Assembly (NCBI GenBank): GCA_002281855.1
Contig: NCHQ01000032.1
Span: forward strand, 1-64,000
Source: Rhodospirillales bacterium 24-66-33
GTDB lineage: Bacteria > Pseudomonadota > Alphaproteobacteria > Reyranellales > Reyranellaceae
DNA: 64,000 nt
Direction of reading: 5' to 3'
The notes beneath the pieces are model-generated. The model made no database searches, was not told the DNA's origin, and saw nothing but the letters and a program-made list of their open reading frames with translations. The position numbers were made by a program, and so were the translations under genes. Shown piece after piece: positions 1 through 10,519 of the stretch. Position 1 is the stretch's first letter. Every line of letters begins with the position of its first letter.

Positions 1-207
1 ACGAGCTTCGACGCCCCTGGGTGAGTCGGTCTACCCGCCGCCACCGCGCCGGCTAGTCTAGCCGATCCGGCAGACGCCGACTTACAAGGGTGAGGTTATC
101 TGGACTGTTCATAGCCTCTTGTTTTGGCTGCATTCATTTCGAGTCAGACTCTCAGGATGAGGTCGGTGTTGGGATGTCCGACTGATTCAATCCCGCCCGG
201 AAAGACT
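1..207. other. Window edge without a recognised gene
   Basis: I see no convincing coding sequence, RNA or element here. The open frames are short shadows. The stretch lies downstream of the dps stop codon and may hold the 3' end of that operon. Confidence 0.5.
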
Positions 208-720
208 CTAACCGTGGGCGCGGGCGCTTTCGAACAGGAACCAGGTCCGGCGCTCGGTCTCGTCGATCCAGACCTCCACCAGGCTCGCCGTGGCGACATC
301 GCCGTGCTCGTCGCAGAGCGCATGGACCTCGCGCAGGATGGCGGTGAGCTGGCGGTTGTCGTCGCGCAACTCGGCCAGCATCGTGCCCGGCGGGACGAAG
401 TCGGCGTCGTTGTCGAGCAGGCGTTGCTGCCGGGCGATCTGGCCGATCGAGCGCAGCGTCGTGCCGCCGATCTTGCGGGCGCGCTCGGCGATCGGGTCGG
501 TCATGGCGAAGATCTGGTCGGCCTGTTCGTCCAGCATCAGGTGATGGTCGCGGAAGTGCGGCCCCGACATGTGCCAGTGGAAGTTCTTGGTCTTCAGGTG
601 GAGCGCGAAGCAATCGGCCAGCAAGGCCGAGAGCGATCCCGCCAGATCCTTGACGGCATTTTCGGAGAGGGTGCTGGGCGTCTGCAGGGCGGCGGTCCTG
701 CGATCCTGGACGGTGGTCAT
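208..720 (-). CDS. dps: Dps family DNA-protection ferritin-like protein
   Basis: The 170-residue protein has the usual Dps length. Dps proteins form dodecamers that oxidise and store iron using peroxide, and many bind DNA in stressed or stationary cells. The ferroxidase signature is visible: His48 in the NFHWHMSGPHF motif, His60, Asp75 and Glu79 (MTDPIAERA). The start is an ATG four bases after the stop of the small membrane protein gene, with an AAGGAG ribosome site overlapping the end of that gene, so translation is probably coupled. It is the last gene of a four-gene minus-strand operon behind an export pump, which suggests a joint stress response. DNA binding is inferred from the family; the N-terminal tail (about 20 residues) has only a few basic residues. 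Confidence 0.93.
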   Translation of the reverse strand: MTTVQDRRTAALQTPSTLSENAVKDLAGSLSALLADCFALHLKTKNFHWHMSGPHFRDHHLMLDEQADQIFAMTDPIAERARKIGGTTLRSIGQIARQQRLLDNDADFVPPGTMLAELRDDNRQLTAILREVHALCDEHGDVATASLVEVWIDETERRTWFLFESARAHG

Positions 721-723
721 GGC

Positions 724-870
724 TTACTCCTTGGTGGGTGGGGACGGGTGGACTTGATGCACCTGGTGGGTTTCTCCCGGCGTGGCGAAGGCCACGACGA
801 CAGTCAGCGTCATCGCGATGCAGACGATGACGAAAGCGAGGACGAGATCGACTTTCAGCAGTTTGCGCAT
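724..870 (-). CDS. Small single-pass membrane protein (48 residues)
   Basis: This short frame starts MRKLLKVDLV, has one hydrophobic segment (about residues 8-29, LVLAFVIVCIAMTLTVVVAF) and ends in a polar, His/Pro-rich tail. The ATG lies seven bases after the stop of the DHA2 pump gene and has a GAGG ribosome site at suitable spacing. Its stop lies three bases before the dps start, and the dps ribosome site overlaps its last codons. This packing between two clear genes, with no wasted bases, argues that it is translated. I recognise no family. A role as an accessory subunit of the pump, like other micropeptides bound to transporters, is only inference. Confidence 0.6.
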   Translation of the reverse strand: MRKLLKVDLVLAFVIVCIAMTLTVVVAFATPGETHQVHQVHPSPPTKE

Positions 871-877
871 GATTGCC

Positions 878-2458
878 TCAGTGGGCCGCCGGGGCGTGGC
901 CGCCCAGCTTGACCTTGCGCAGGGTGAGCGCGAGCGCCGCGGCGGAGAGCGAGATCGCCATCAGCGTCCAGAAGACGTCGATGAAGGCCAGGAACGAGGC
1001 CTGCGTCGTCAGCTGCTGGCCGATCCAGGCGATGGCCTGCTTCTGGGCCAGCAGCGCCGAGCTGCCATGGCTCGCGAAGTAGTCGATCGCCTGGCGCAGC
1101 GTCTCCTGGTAGGCGGCGCTCGACGGTACGGCGTGCTCGACCAGCCGGCTCTGGTGGAACTGCTCGCGATGGGCCAGCACGTTGGACGACAGGGCGATGC
1201 CGAGCGAGCCGCCGATGTTGCGCGCGACGTTGACCAGCGCCGACGCCTGGTCGACCTTGTCCGCCGCAATGCCCTCGTAGGAAGCGGCCGTGATCGACAG
1301 GAAGATCAGCGGCAGGCCGACGCCCAGCATCATGCGCGAGTGGGCGAGGTACCAGAACCCGACATCGCCATAGATCGATGTCAGATTGTACATCGAGAGC
1401 GCGATGATCGAGCCGCCGGCGACGATCAGGTATTTGGGCTGGATCTTCGTCAGCAGGCGGCCGGTGATGAACATCATCGCCATGGTCACCAGGCCTCCCG
1501 GCGACAGGACGAGGCCGGCCCAGGTGGCGGTGTAGCCGAGATCCTGTTGCACGAGCTGCGGCAGGAACTGCGTGGTCGCGAGCAGAATGGCGCCGGTCGC
1601 CAGCATCACGAGGAAGCAGGCGCCGAACTGCCGAGTCGCCACCATACGGATGTCGATCGCCGGATTGCGGCGCGTCATCTCCCACGGGATCATGAGAACG
1701 AAGGCGAGGGCGCAGACCGAAGCCACGATGACGATGAAGCCCGAGCCGAACCAGTCATCCTCCAGGCCGCGGTCGCACACGATTTCGAGGGCGCCGAGGA
1801 AGGTGGCGACGAGCGCGAAGCCCACGAGGTCGAAGCCGCCGTCGGTCCGCCGCAGCCGCTGCCGGTCCTCGACCTGGGCCGGCGTCTCGCGCAGCAAGAG
1901 GGCGATCGACACGATCGTCAGCAGACCCACCGGCCCGTTGATCAGGAAGCACCAGTGCCAGGAGGCGTTGTCGGACAGCCAGCCGCCGAGCGTCGGCCCG
2001 ACCACGGGCGCCACCACGACGGCGACGCCGAACAGGGCGAAGGCCTGGCCGCGCTTGGCCGGCGGGAACGTATCGACGAGGATCGACTGCGAGACCGGCA
2101 CCATGCCACCGCCGGCGATGCCCTGCAGGACGCGGAAGAGCAGCAACGCCTGCAGGTTCCAGGCGAAGGCGCAGAGCACGGAGCTGACGGTGAACAGGGT
2201 GAGGCAGGCGATGAAGAAGCGCCGCCGGCCGATCCGGCGGACCAGGAAGCTGCTGGCGGTCAGGCTGATGGCGTTGGAGACGAGATACGTCGTCACCACC
2301 CAGGAGGCTTCGTCCTCGCTCACGCCGAGGCCGCCCGCGATGTAAGGCAGCGCCACGTTGGCGATCGTGGTGTCGAGCACTTCCATGAAGGTGGCGATCG
2401 CCACCACCACGGCGATCAGCCAGGGATTCGGCGCCCGGACCGCGGCCACGGTGCTCAC
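878..2458 (-). CDS. DHA2 (EmrB/QacA-type) 14-TM drug efflux MFS transporter
   Basis: The 526-residue inner-membrane protein is a proton-driven exporter of the DHA2 family, which pumps lipophilic toxic compounds. Visible motifs are the first-helix signature VLDTTIANVALPYI, motif A-like VRRIGRRRFF, the LQGIAGGGMVPVSQ segment (motif B) and GPTLGGWLSDNASWHWCFLINGPVG (motif C and the following WRW-like region). Length and hydrophobic pattern fit 14 helices. It starts at a GTG whose last bases overlap the stop of the adaptor gene (GTGA), as in emrAB operons. With the HlyD-type adaptor it should form a pump reaching the periplasm; an outer-membrane channel is not encoded nearby. The substrate is unknown. 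Confidence 0.93.
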   Translation of the reverse strand: MSTVAAVRAPNPWLIAVVVAIATFMEVLDTTIANVALPYIAGGLGVSEDEASWVVTTYLVSNAISLTASSFLVRRIGRRRFFIACLTLFTVSSVLCAFAWNLQALLLFRVLQGIAGGGMVPVSQSILVDTFPPAKRGQAFALFGVAVVVAPVVGPTLGGWLSDNASWHWCFLINGPVGLLTIVSIALLLRETPAQVEDRQRLRRTDGGFDLVGFALVATFLGALEIVCDRGLEDDWFGSGFIVIVASVCALAFVLMIPWEMTRRNPAIDIRMVATRQFGACFLVMLATGAILLATTQFLPQLVQQDLGYTATWAGLVLSPGGLVTMAMMFITGRLLTKIQPKYLIVAGGSIIALSMYNLTSIYGDVGFWYLAHSRMMLGVGLPLIFLSITAASYEGIAADKVDQASALVNVARNIGGSLGIALSSNVLAHREQFHQSRLVEHAVPSSAAYQETLRQAIDYFASHGSSALLAQKQAIAWIGQQLTTQASFLAFIDVFWTLMAISLSAAALALTLRKVKLGGHAPAAH

Positions 2459-3681
2459 AGCCAGCTCCGCAGCCGCTCGTACAGGGACGGCGCCAGGTCG
2501 GTGCGCACGGTGGGGACCACGGACATGCCGGGCCCCAGCGCGACGTCGGTCGGCGGATGGTCGATGACCACCTTCACCGGTACGCGCTGCACGATCTTCA
2601 CGTAGTTGCCGGTCGCATTCTCGGCGGGCAGCAGCGAGAAGGCGGTGCCCGATCCCGGCTGCACGCTGGCGACATGGCCGTGGATCTGGCGGCCGGGATA
2701 GGCGTCGATGCCGAAGCTCACCGGCTGGCCCGGGCGCATCGCGTCGAGCTGCGTCTCCTTGAAATTGGCAACGACCCAGATCTCGTCGGGCACGAACATC
2801 GACAGCGCCGTGCCGGCCTGCGCGAGCTGGCCGACCGCGGCGCCCAGCTGGACGATCCGTCCCGGCTGCGCCGCCGTCACCGTCGTGTAGGACAGGTTGA
2901 GCGAGGCCTGGTCGCGCCGCGCCTCGGCCTCCTGCAGGTTGGCCTGTGCCGTGTCGCGCTGCGCCTCGAGGGCACTCAGCTGGCGACGGGCCACCGTGAC
3001 GCTGGCCTGCGCGTTCGAAACCGCCGCCTGCTGCTGGTAGAGTTCGGAGAGGGCGAGTTCGCCGGTCTGGTGACTCGCCCAGCCTTCCTTCGTGAGCGTG
3101 CCGTAGCGCTCGGCCTGCTGCTGTGCGTAGACCAGCCGCGCTTCGCTCAGTTTGACCTGGGTCCCGCTGGCGGCGATCTGCGCCTTCTGGACCTCGATCT
3201 GGGCCGCGACGTTGGCGATGTTCGCCTGCGCGGCGGCGATGGCCGCCTCGGCCTGGGCCAGCGCCACCCGATAGTCGCGCTGGTCGATGCGGGCGATCAC
3301 GTCGCCCTTGACCACATGCTGGTTGTCGGTGACCGGCACCGAGGTCAGGTAGCCCGGCACCTTCGGCGCGACCGCGAACTGTCGCGCGGCGATGAAGGCG
3401 TCGTCGGTCGTCGCAAAGTGCGCGCTATAGTCGACATAGAGGCCTGCTGCCGAGATAGCCGCGATCAGGGCCAGGAGGCCGACACCGCCGAACAGCGCGC
3501 GGCGGCCGGTAAAACCTCCGCGCGGCGCCTTCTGCGGAGGTGCCTCGTCCTTCGTCGCCGGTTCTTCGAGAAGCAGCTTCTCCGGCGGCGGCGCCTCTGT
3601 CGTGACCGTCGCGGACGGCAGGGGAGTGCTCTCCGTCGGGCGACGCAGCGGGATCAGGGTGGCGGGACGTCTGGGCGACAT
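2455..3681 (-). CDS. HlyD/EmrA family membrane fusion protein
   Basis: The 408-residue adaptor links the DHA2 pump to an outer-membrane channel. A proline- and glutamate-rich cytosolic N-terminus (about 55 residues) is followed by one membrane segment (about residues 62-85) and a split biotinyl-lipoyl domain (VPVTDNQHVVKGDVIARID). A long Ala/Gln-rich coiled-coil hairpin (about residues 135-260) and the returning beta-barrel part (GAAVGQLAQAGTALSMFVPDE) complete it. The start has an AGGAGA ribosome site. It is the first gene of the operon and shares the intergenic region with the divergent oxidoreductase gene, where an inverted repeat may be the control site. EmrA-type adaptors have this layout. 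Confidence 0.92.
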   Translation of the reverse strand: MSPRRPATLIPLRRPTESTPLPSATVTTEAPPPEKLLLEEPATKDEAPPQKAPRGGFTGRRALFGGVGLLALIAAISAAGLYVDYSAHFATTDDAFIAARQFAVAPKVPGYLTSVPVTDNQHVVKGDVIARIDQRDYRVALAQAEAAIAAAQANIANVAAQIEVQKAQIAASGTQVKLSEARLVYAQQQAERYGTLTKEGWASHQTGELALSELYQQQAAVSNAQASVTVARRQLSALEAQRDTAQANLQEAEARRDQASLNLSYTTVTAAQPGRIVQLGAAVGQLAQAGTALSMFVPDEIWVVANFKETQLDAMRPGQPVSFGIDAYPGRQIHGHVASVQPGSGTAFSLLPAENATGNYVKIVQRVPVKVVIDHPPTDVALGPGMSVVPTVRTDLAPSLYERLRSWL

Positions 3682-3760
3682 GGCAGGGTCTCCTATCGCG
3701 GGCCACGCACCGTTTGCGGGGCTGATCGAGAGGATAGGGACCGCGCAGAAACCGCCAATT

Positions 3761-3807
3761 CAGATAGACGTCTGACGCGGGCAAACCTTGGTATAGGCAG
3801 TCAGACG
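3761..3807. promoter_or_regulatory. Inverted repeat in the divergent promoter region
   Basis: The arms CGTCTGAC (3769-3776) and GTCAGACG (3800-3807) are perfect reverse complements 23 bases apart. A further half site, CAGATAGACG, begins at 3761 and forms a small palindrome with the left arm. The position between two divergent genes, efflux operon and oxidoreductase, fits an operator for a regulator not encoded next to it. No regulator family can be named from the sequence. Confidence 0.4.
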
Positions 3808-3857
3808 CCGGCTTTTCGCCGAGGATCGGGCCATCGCAGCCGAACGGGAGCAGGACC

Positions 3858-6152
<2,295 letters not shown>

Positions 6153-6166
6153 CGGGAGCGCGAGCC

Positions 6167-7780
6167 ATGGCACCGCTCGAGATCGTCCTGATCCTGCTCG
6201 CGGCCGTGGTGGTGAGCGGCGCCTGCGCCCGCATGCTGCCGCTGCCCGTGCCCGTGCCACTCGTCCAGATCGCGCTCGGCGTGTTCGTCGCCGCTGTCGC
6301 CAATCTCGGCGTCAGGCTCGATCCGCAGGTCTTCTTCGTGCTCTTCCTGCCGCCGCTGCTGTTCTTCGACGGCTGGCGGCTGCCCAAGGCCGGCCTGTTG
6401 CGGGATAAGGGCATGATCCTGGCGCTGGCGCTCGGTCTCGTCGTGTTCACCGTGCTCGGGCTCGGACTGCTGATCCACTGGATGATCCCGGCCATGCCGC
6501 TGGCCGTGGCCTTCGCGCTCGCGGCGGTGATCTCACCGACCGATCCTGTCGCGGTGAAGGCCATCGCCGCGCGGGTGCCCGTGCCAAAGCGGCTGATGCG
6601 TCTCCTCGAAGGCGAGGCCTTGCTCAACGACGCTTCGGGGCTGGTCTGCCTGCGGTTTGCGGTGGTCGCCGCGCTGACCGGCACGTTCTCGCTGGCCGAT
6701 GCCGTGGGCAGTTTCGCGTGGGGCTCGATCGGCGGGCTGGCGGCCGGCTTCGCCGTGACTACCGTGGCGGCCCAGGTGAAGAACTGGGTGTCGCGCCGGT
6801 ATGGCGAGGATGTCGGCGCGCAGATCCTGATCAGCCTGCTGATCCCCTTCGGGGCCTACTTCCTGGCCGACATGGCAGGGGCCTCGGGCATCCTGGCCGC
6901 CGTCGCGGCGGGCATCACCATGGGCCATGTCGAACAGGGTGGCGGAGCGCTCGCCGAGACCCGCGTCCGCCGCAGCGCGGTGTGGGAGACGATCCAGTTC
7001 GGCGCAAGCGGCATTATCTTCATCCTGTTGGGCGAGCAGCTTCCGCGGATCGCCAGCCGCGCGGCGGAGGTGGTGCACGAGGCGGGTCACGCCGAGATCT
7101 GCTGGCTGCTCCTCTACGTGGCTGCGATCACCTTCGGCGTCGCCGCGCTGCGCTTCGCCTGGGTGTGGGTGCTGCTGCGCGTGGCGCTGGGCCGGGCCGC
7201 GAGCTGCCGGCTGGTGGCGGCGCTCACCGTCGCCGGCGTGCGCGGAACGGTCACGCTCGCGGGCGTCCTCTCCCTGCCATTCATGCTGAGCGACGGCAGC
7301 CCGTTCCCGGCACGCGACCTCGCGGTGTTCCTGGCGGCAGGCGTGATCATCGCCTCGCTGGTCGCGGCGACAATCCTCCTGCCGAGCCTGCTGCGTCACC
7401 TCGCCTTCGCGGCCGAGCCGGGCGAGGAGGCGGCCGAGGATGCCGCCCGCGTCACCGCCGGAGAAGCGGCCCTGGCGGCCATCGCGCGTGCTCAGGGCGG
7501 GTTGGCGACCCGCCCCGGCGACGCGGATCTTGGGGCGGAAGCGGCGACGCGGGCCATGGCGCCCTATCGCCAGCGCATCGACGCGCTCTCGCGATCGGGT
7601 GCCGAGGGCGACGTTGCGCGTCGCATCGAGGCGCTCGAGCGGGAGCTCGAGCTGGTCGGCATGCGGGCGGAGCGTGAGCGACTGCTCCAGCTTGCCCGCA
7701 GTGGCCGCCTGTCCGACGAAGCGGCGCGCAAGCTCGTGCGCGAGGTCGATCTCGTCGAAGCACGCATCGCGGGCGCCTGA
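6167..7780 (+). CDS. CPA1 family Na+/H+ antiporter
   Basis: The 537-residue inner-membrane protein should exchange Na+ or K+ for protons. About 12 hydrophobic segments cover residues 1-410. Family motifs are LFLPPLLFFDGWR, AVISPTDPVAVKAI (ion-binding Asp), EGEALLNDASGLV (Asn-Asp pair) and VAGVRGTVTLAGVLSLPF. The last 120 residues form a charged cytosolic tail likely to be helical or coiled coil. The start is the ATG 14 bases after the oxidoreductase stop, preceded by GGGAG; the frame is open further upstream but that part is a shadow of the preceding gene. Co-transcription with the YdeP-like enzyme suggests pH or cation homeostasis. Confidence 0.92.
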   Translation: MAPLEIVLILLAAVVVSGACARMLPLPVPVPLVQIALGVFVAAVANLGVRLDPQVFFVLFLPPLLFFDGWRLPKAGLLRDKGMILALALGLVVFTVLGLGLLIHWMIPAMPLAVAFALAAVISPTDPVAVKAIAARVPVPKRLMRLLEGEALLNDASGLVCLRFAVVAALTGTFSLADAVGSFAWGSIGGLAAGFAVTTVAAQVKNWVSRRYGEDVGAQILISLLIPFGAYFLADMAGASGILAAVAAGITMGHVEQGGGALAETRVRRSAVWETIQFGASGIIFILLGEQLPRIASRAAEVVHEAGHAEICWLLLYVAAITFGVAALRFAWVWVLLRVALGRAASCRLVAALTVAGVRGTVTLAGVLSLPFMLSDGSPFPARDLAVFLAAGVIIASLVAATILLPSLLRHLAFAAEPGEEAAEDAARVTAGEAALAAIARAQGGLATRPGDADLGAEAATRAMAPYRQRIDALSRSGAEGDVARRIEALERELELVGMRAERERLLQLARSGRLSDEAARKLVREVDLVEARIAGA

Positions 7781-7855
7781 TTCTCACGCGTTCTTGACAG
7801 GGCGGCCGTCCTGGCCGCAGCCATACTCCCTACGACGACCAGTAAGGTGTTTCTC

Positions 7856-8917
7856 ATGTCACGATCATCCACCGGACCAACCCGCAGTCCCGTCGCGTCT
7901 CTGGTGGTGATTGCGCTGGTGGTGGCCGGCAGTGCGGCGGCTTTCGCCTACACGGCGGGCTGGCTGTCGCCGGAGCGCCTGACGCCGACCCGGCTCGTTT
8001 CGGCACTGGCGCCGGCGGGCGGTCCGGCGCTCGGCCATCGGCGCAACCATGCCAAGGGCATCTGCTTCACCGGCGAGTTCCAGTCGAACGGCAACGGCGT
8101 GACCCTGTCGAGGGCGCAGGTCTTCACGGCCGGTACATGGCCGGTGCTCGGCCGCTTCAACTTGGCCACGGCCAATCCGAACGCGGCGGATGCGACGGTG
8201 CGGGTGCGCGGGATGGGGCTGCAGATCGCGACGCCCGACGGCGATGTCTGGCGCAGCGCGATGATCGACGCGCCGGTGTTCGCCGTGTCGACGCCGCAGG
8301 CCTTCTTCGACCTGCTGCAATCGGCGCCCAAGGGCGCAGAGGCGATGAAAGCCTTCATCGGCCGCCACCCGGAGTTCATGGCCTTCGCCGGCTGGGCCGG
8401 GACAGCACCTTGGACCTCGAGCTATGCTGAGGATTCGTTCAACGGCCTCAACTCATTTCTGTTCACCGACGCAGCCGGCACGCCCCGCGCGGTGCGCTGG
8501 TCGCTGCGGCCGGCGGCAACGCCGGTGCCGATCGCGCCGGACGAGCTCGCCAAGCGCGGGCCGAACTATCTCGAGCAGGAGATCGCGAGTCGGGTCGCCG
8601 CCGCCCCGCAACGCTGGACGATGGTGCTGACCGTCGCCGAGCCCGGCGACGTGACCGCCGATCCCAGCAAGGCGTGGCCGGCCGGCCGGCGCACGGTCGA
8701 GGTCGGCACGCTGGTGGTGAACAAGGTCATCGGCGAGCCGGACGGCCCGTGCCGCGACATCAATTTCGACCCGACCGTGCTGCCGCGTGGCATGAGCGTA
8801 TCGGACGATCCGTTCCCCGCCGCCCGATCCTCGGCGTATGCGCGGTCCTACGACCTGCGCACGTCCGAGGCGAAGGACTATCCCCGCACGGCCGCCGCCG
8901 GGAGCGCCAAGCCATGA
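7856..8917 (+). CDS. Catalase-family peroxidase (membrane-anchored or exported)
   Basis: The 353-residue protein belongs to the small heme peroxidases of the catalase superfamily, which reduce peroxides with organic donors and have weak catalase activity. An N-terminal hydrophobic segment (residues 13-35) should export or anchor it, placing the heme domain in the periplasm. The distal motif RRNHAKGICFTGEF (His65) is present, as are the conserved FNLATANPNAADATVRVRGMGLQ region and the proximal Tyr region (SSAYARSYDLR) near the C-terminus. I chose the ATG because AAGG lies eight bases upstream; an in-frame GTG nine bases earlier is possible. The stop overlaps the cytochrome b561 start (ATGA), a known pairing for this family, so electrons may come from the membrane cytochrome. 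Confidence 0.9.
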   Translation: MSRSSTGPTRSPVASLVVIALVVAGSAAAFAYTAGWLSPERLTPTRLVSALAPAGGPALGHRRNHAKGICFTGEFQSNGNGVTLSRAQVFTAGTWPVLGRFNLATANPNAADATVRVRGMGLQIATPDGDVWRSAMIDAPVFAVSTPQAFFDLLQSAPKGAEAMKAFIGRHPEFMAFAGWAGTAPWTSSYAEDSFNGLNSFLFTDAAGTPRAVRWSLRPAATPVPIAPDELAKRGPNYLEQEIASRVAAAPQRWTMVLTVAEPGDVTADPSKAWPAGRRTVEVGTLVVNKVIGEPDGPCRDINFDPTVLPRGMSVSDDPFPAARSSAYARSYDLRTSEAKDYPRTAAAGSAKP

Positions 8918-9480
8918 GCCGTACCATGACTCATACCCGCTTCTCCGGCGCCCAGCGCCTGCTGCACTGGACGATGGCCGCCGGCATCGTGGCCATGCTG
9001 TTCATCGGTGTCGGCATGCTCTCGACCGTCGCGCCGTCCTACGTGCCGCTGGTCGCCACCCACAAGACTCTGGGCGTCGCGCTGTTCGCGCTGGTGCTCG
9101 TCCGTCTCGTCCTGCGCCTGGTGCTGGGCGCGCCGCCGCTGCCCGCCAGCCTGCCGCCCTTGATGCGGCTCGGCGCGGTGCTGTCGCACTGGGGACTCTA
9201 TGGCCTGATGATCGCCCTGCCGCTGCTGGGCTGGGCGATGCTGTCGACGGCCGATTATCCGGTCGTGCTGTTCGGCAATTTCCGGCTGCCGCCAATCCTG
9301 CCGCAGTCAGACTCGCTGCACACGCTGTTGTGGGCCGCGCATCGCTGGTTGGCCTTCGCCTTCTTCGCGCTGATCCTGCTGCACGTCGCGGCGGCGCTGT
9401 TCCACGCCCTGATCCGGCGCGATGGCGTCTTCGAGGCGATGGCGCCGCTGCCGCTCCATGGCACGGAGCGGAAGGAATGA
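8914..9480 (+). CDS. Cytochrome b561 family di-heme membrane protein
   Basis: The 188-residue protein has four main hydrophobic segments and histidines placed as in bacterial b561 proteins: His18 (RLLHWTM), the THKTLG histidine, a histidine in LSHWGLYGL, and late histidines in AHRWLAF and ILLHVAAALFH. Members move electrons between the quinone pool and periplasmic acceptors such as superoxide or peroxidases. It overlaps the preceding peroxidase gene by four bases (ATGA), so the two are translationally coupled and probably work as one peroxide-reducing pair at the outer face of the inner membrane. A b561 of this size is complete. Confidence 0.92.
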   Translation: MSRTMTHTRFSGAQRLLHWTMAAGIVAMLFIGVGMLSTVAPSYVPLVATHKTLGVALFALVLVRLVLRLVLGAPPLPASLPPLMRLGAVLSHWGLYGLMIALPLLGWAMLSTADYPVVLFGNFRLPPILPQSDSLHTLLWAAHRWLAFAFFALILLHVAAALFHALIRRDGVFEAMAPLPLHGTERKE

Positions 9481-9549
9481 GGGCGTCTTTGCCAGCGTCT
9501 CGCGGGGTGTTATGGCGAGCGCCACGCTTGGCCATGTGAGAGACGCGTC

Positions 9550-9900
9550 GTGAAAGTCGTGGTGAAGAAGTCGAAGATTCACGGCATGGGCCTGTTCGCC
9601 GTGGAAGAGATTCCGTGGGGCACCAAGATCATCGAATACAAGGGCGAGCGCATCCCCGACAAAGTCGCCTTCGCGCGCATCGCCGAAGGAGCCGACTGCA
9701 TCTTCGAGCTCGGCGAGAACCTCAGTATCGACGGCGCCTCCCGGGGTAACGAAGCGCGCTTTGCCAACCACCGCCGCCGCAATCCCAACTGCTTCATCCT
9801 GCGCGACAAGGGCCGGATCTGGATCGTGGCGGGAATCGAGGGCGTCGCGGCGGGCGAGGAGATCACCTTCGACTACGGGTCGACCTTCTATCCAAGGTGA
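9550..9900 (+). CDS. Small SET-domain protein
   Basis: The 116-residue protein is a bare SET domain with no pre- or post-SET cysteine regions. Visible motifs are the opening KSKIHGMGLFAVEEIPWG, the FANHRRRNPNC motif (the NHxxxPNC S-adenosylmethionine pocket) and the EEITFDYG motif with the catalytic-loop tyrosine. SET enzymes methylate lysine side chains; the target of these free-standing bacterial ones is mostly unknown. It starts at GTG (9550) 69 bases after the b561 stop and may belong to the same transcript. A 19-base tandem duplication spans its stop codon. An ATG start is not available without losing the first beta strand. Confidence 0.85.
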   Translation: MKVVVKKSKIHGMGLFAVEEIPWGTKIIEYKGERIPDKVAFARIAEGADCIFELGENLSIDGASRGNEARFANHRRRNPNCFILRDKGRIWIVAGIEGVAAGEEITFDYGSTFYPR

Positions 9901-9925
9901 GCCGGGCTATCCAAGGTGAGCCGGG
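9888..9925 (+). repeat. Tandem duplication of 19 bases across the SET stop codon
   Basis: The unit CTATCCAAGGTGAGCCGGG occurs twice, at 9888-9906 and 9907-9925, without a mismatch. The first copy encodes the last SET residues and the stop. The second copy only adds untranslated sequence before the DUF421 gene. It looks like a recent replication-slippage event. Confidence 0.9.
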
Positions 9926-9960
9926 TACGACGCCGGGCCCTGCTCGCAAGGAGCTGCAAC

Positions 9961-10515
9961 GTGCTGCCAGTCTCGAGCGTTGCAGGTGCGCGCTGGTTCG
10001 GACTGGAGGCTTCCTTGCATTGGCTGCTGTCGATCGACTGGGAGTCGGTTTTCGTGCCCACCGTCGCCCTGGCCGAGCTGGCCGTCCGTGCAATCCTGCT
10101 CTACGCCATCATCTTCGTCCTGATGCGCCTGGTGCTGAGGCGCCAGCTCGGTGGCATCGCCCCCTCGGACATTCTGGTCATCGTGCTCATCTCTGAAGTG
10201 GCCGGAAACGGCTTCGTGCCCGAGACGCGCTCGATCAGCGAAAGCGCGTTCGTCGTGCTGGTGATCCTGATGTGCAGCTACTCGATCGAATGGCTGCAAT
10301 TCAGGTTTCCGGCGCTGGAGCGCCTGACCCGCGGACCGAAGCTCAGGCTCATCGACAATGGCCGCATGCTCTACCGCAACATGCGCCGGGAGTACGTGAC
10401 CGAGAGCGAACTGATGGCCCAGCTTCGCGAGAACGGCGTCGACGACTGCTGCCAGGTGAAGGAGGCCTGCCTAGAGGCCGACGGCCGCATCAGCGTCATC
10501 AAGAAGAGCGGCTGA
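9961..10515 (+). CDS. DUF421 (YetF-like) membrane protein
   Basis: The 184-residue protein has about three hydrophobic segments in its first half, then the conserved block MRLVLRRQLGGIAPSDILVIVLISEVAGNG and a soluble domain (RGPKLRLIDNGRMLYRNMRREYVTESELMAQLRENGV). This matches the DUF421/YetF layout, in which the C-terminal part is a small alpha/beta domain; the function is not known, and some members have been linked to sporulation or stress. I start it at GTG 9961 because AAGGAG lies eight bases upstream. The frame is open for 15 further codons upstream, but these fall in the duplicated spacer. Confidence 0.85.
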   Translation: MLPVSSVAGARWFGLEASLHWLLSIDWESVFVPTVALAELAVRAILLYAIIFVLMRLVLRRQLGGIAPSDILVIVLISEVAGNGFVPETRSISESAFVVLVILMCSYSIEWLQFRFPALERLTRGPKLRLIDNGRMLYRNMRREYVTESELMAQLRENGVDDCCQVKEACLEADGRISVIKKSG

Positions 10516-10519
10516 CGGT

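Noticed and set aside
782..2605. A 607-codon plus-strand frame opposite the DHA2 pump
   Set aside because: It is antisense to a clear transporter gene and is rich in Arg, Asp, Gln and His without motifs.
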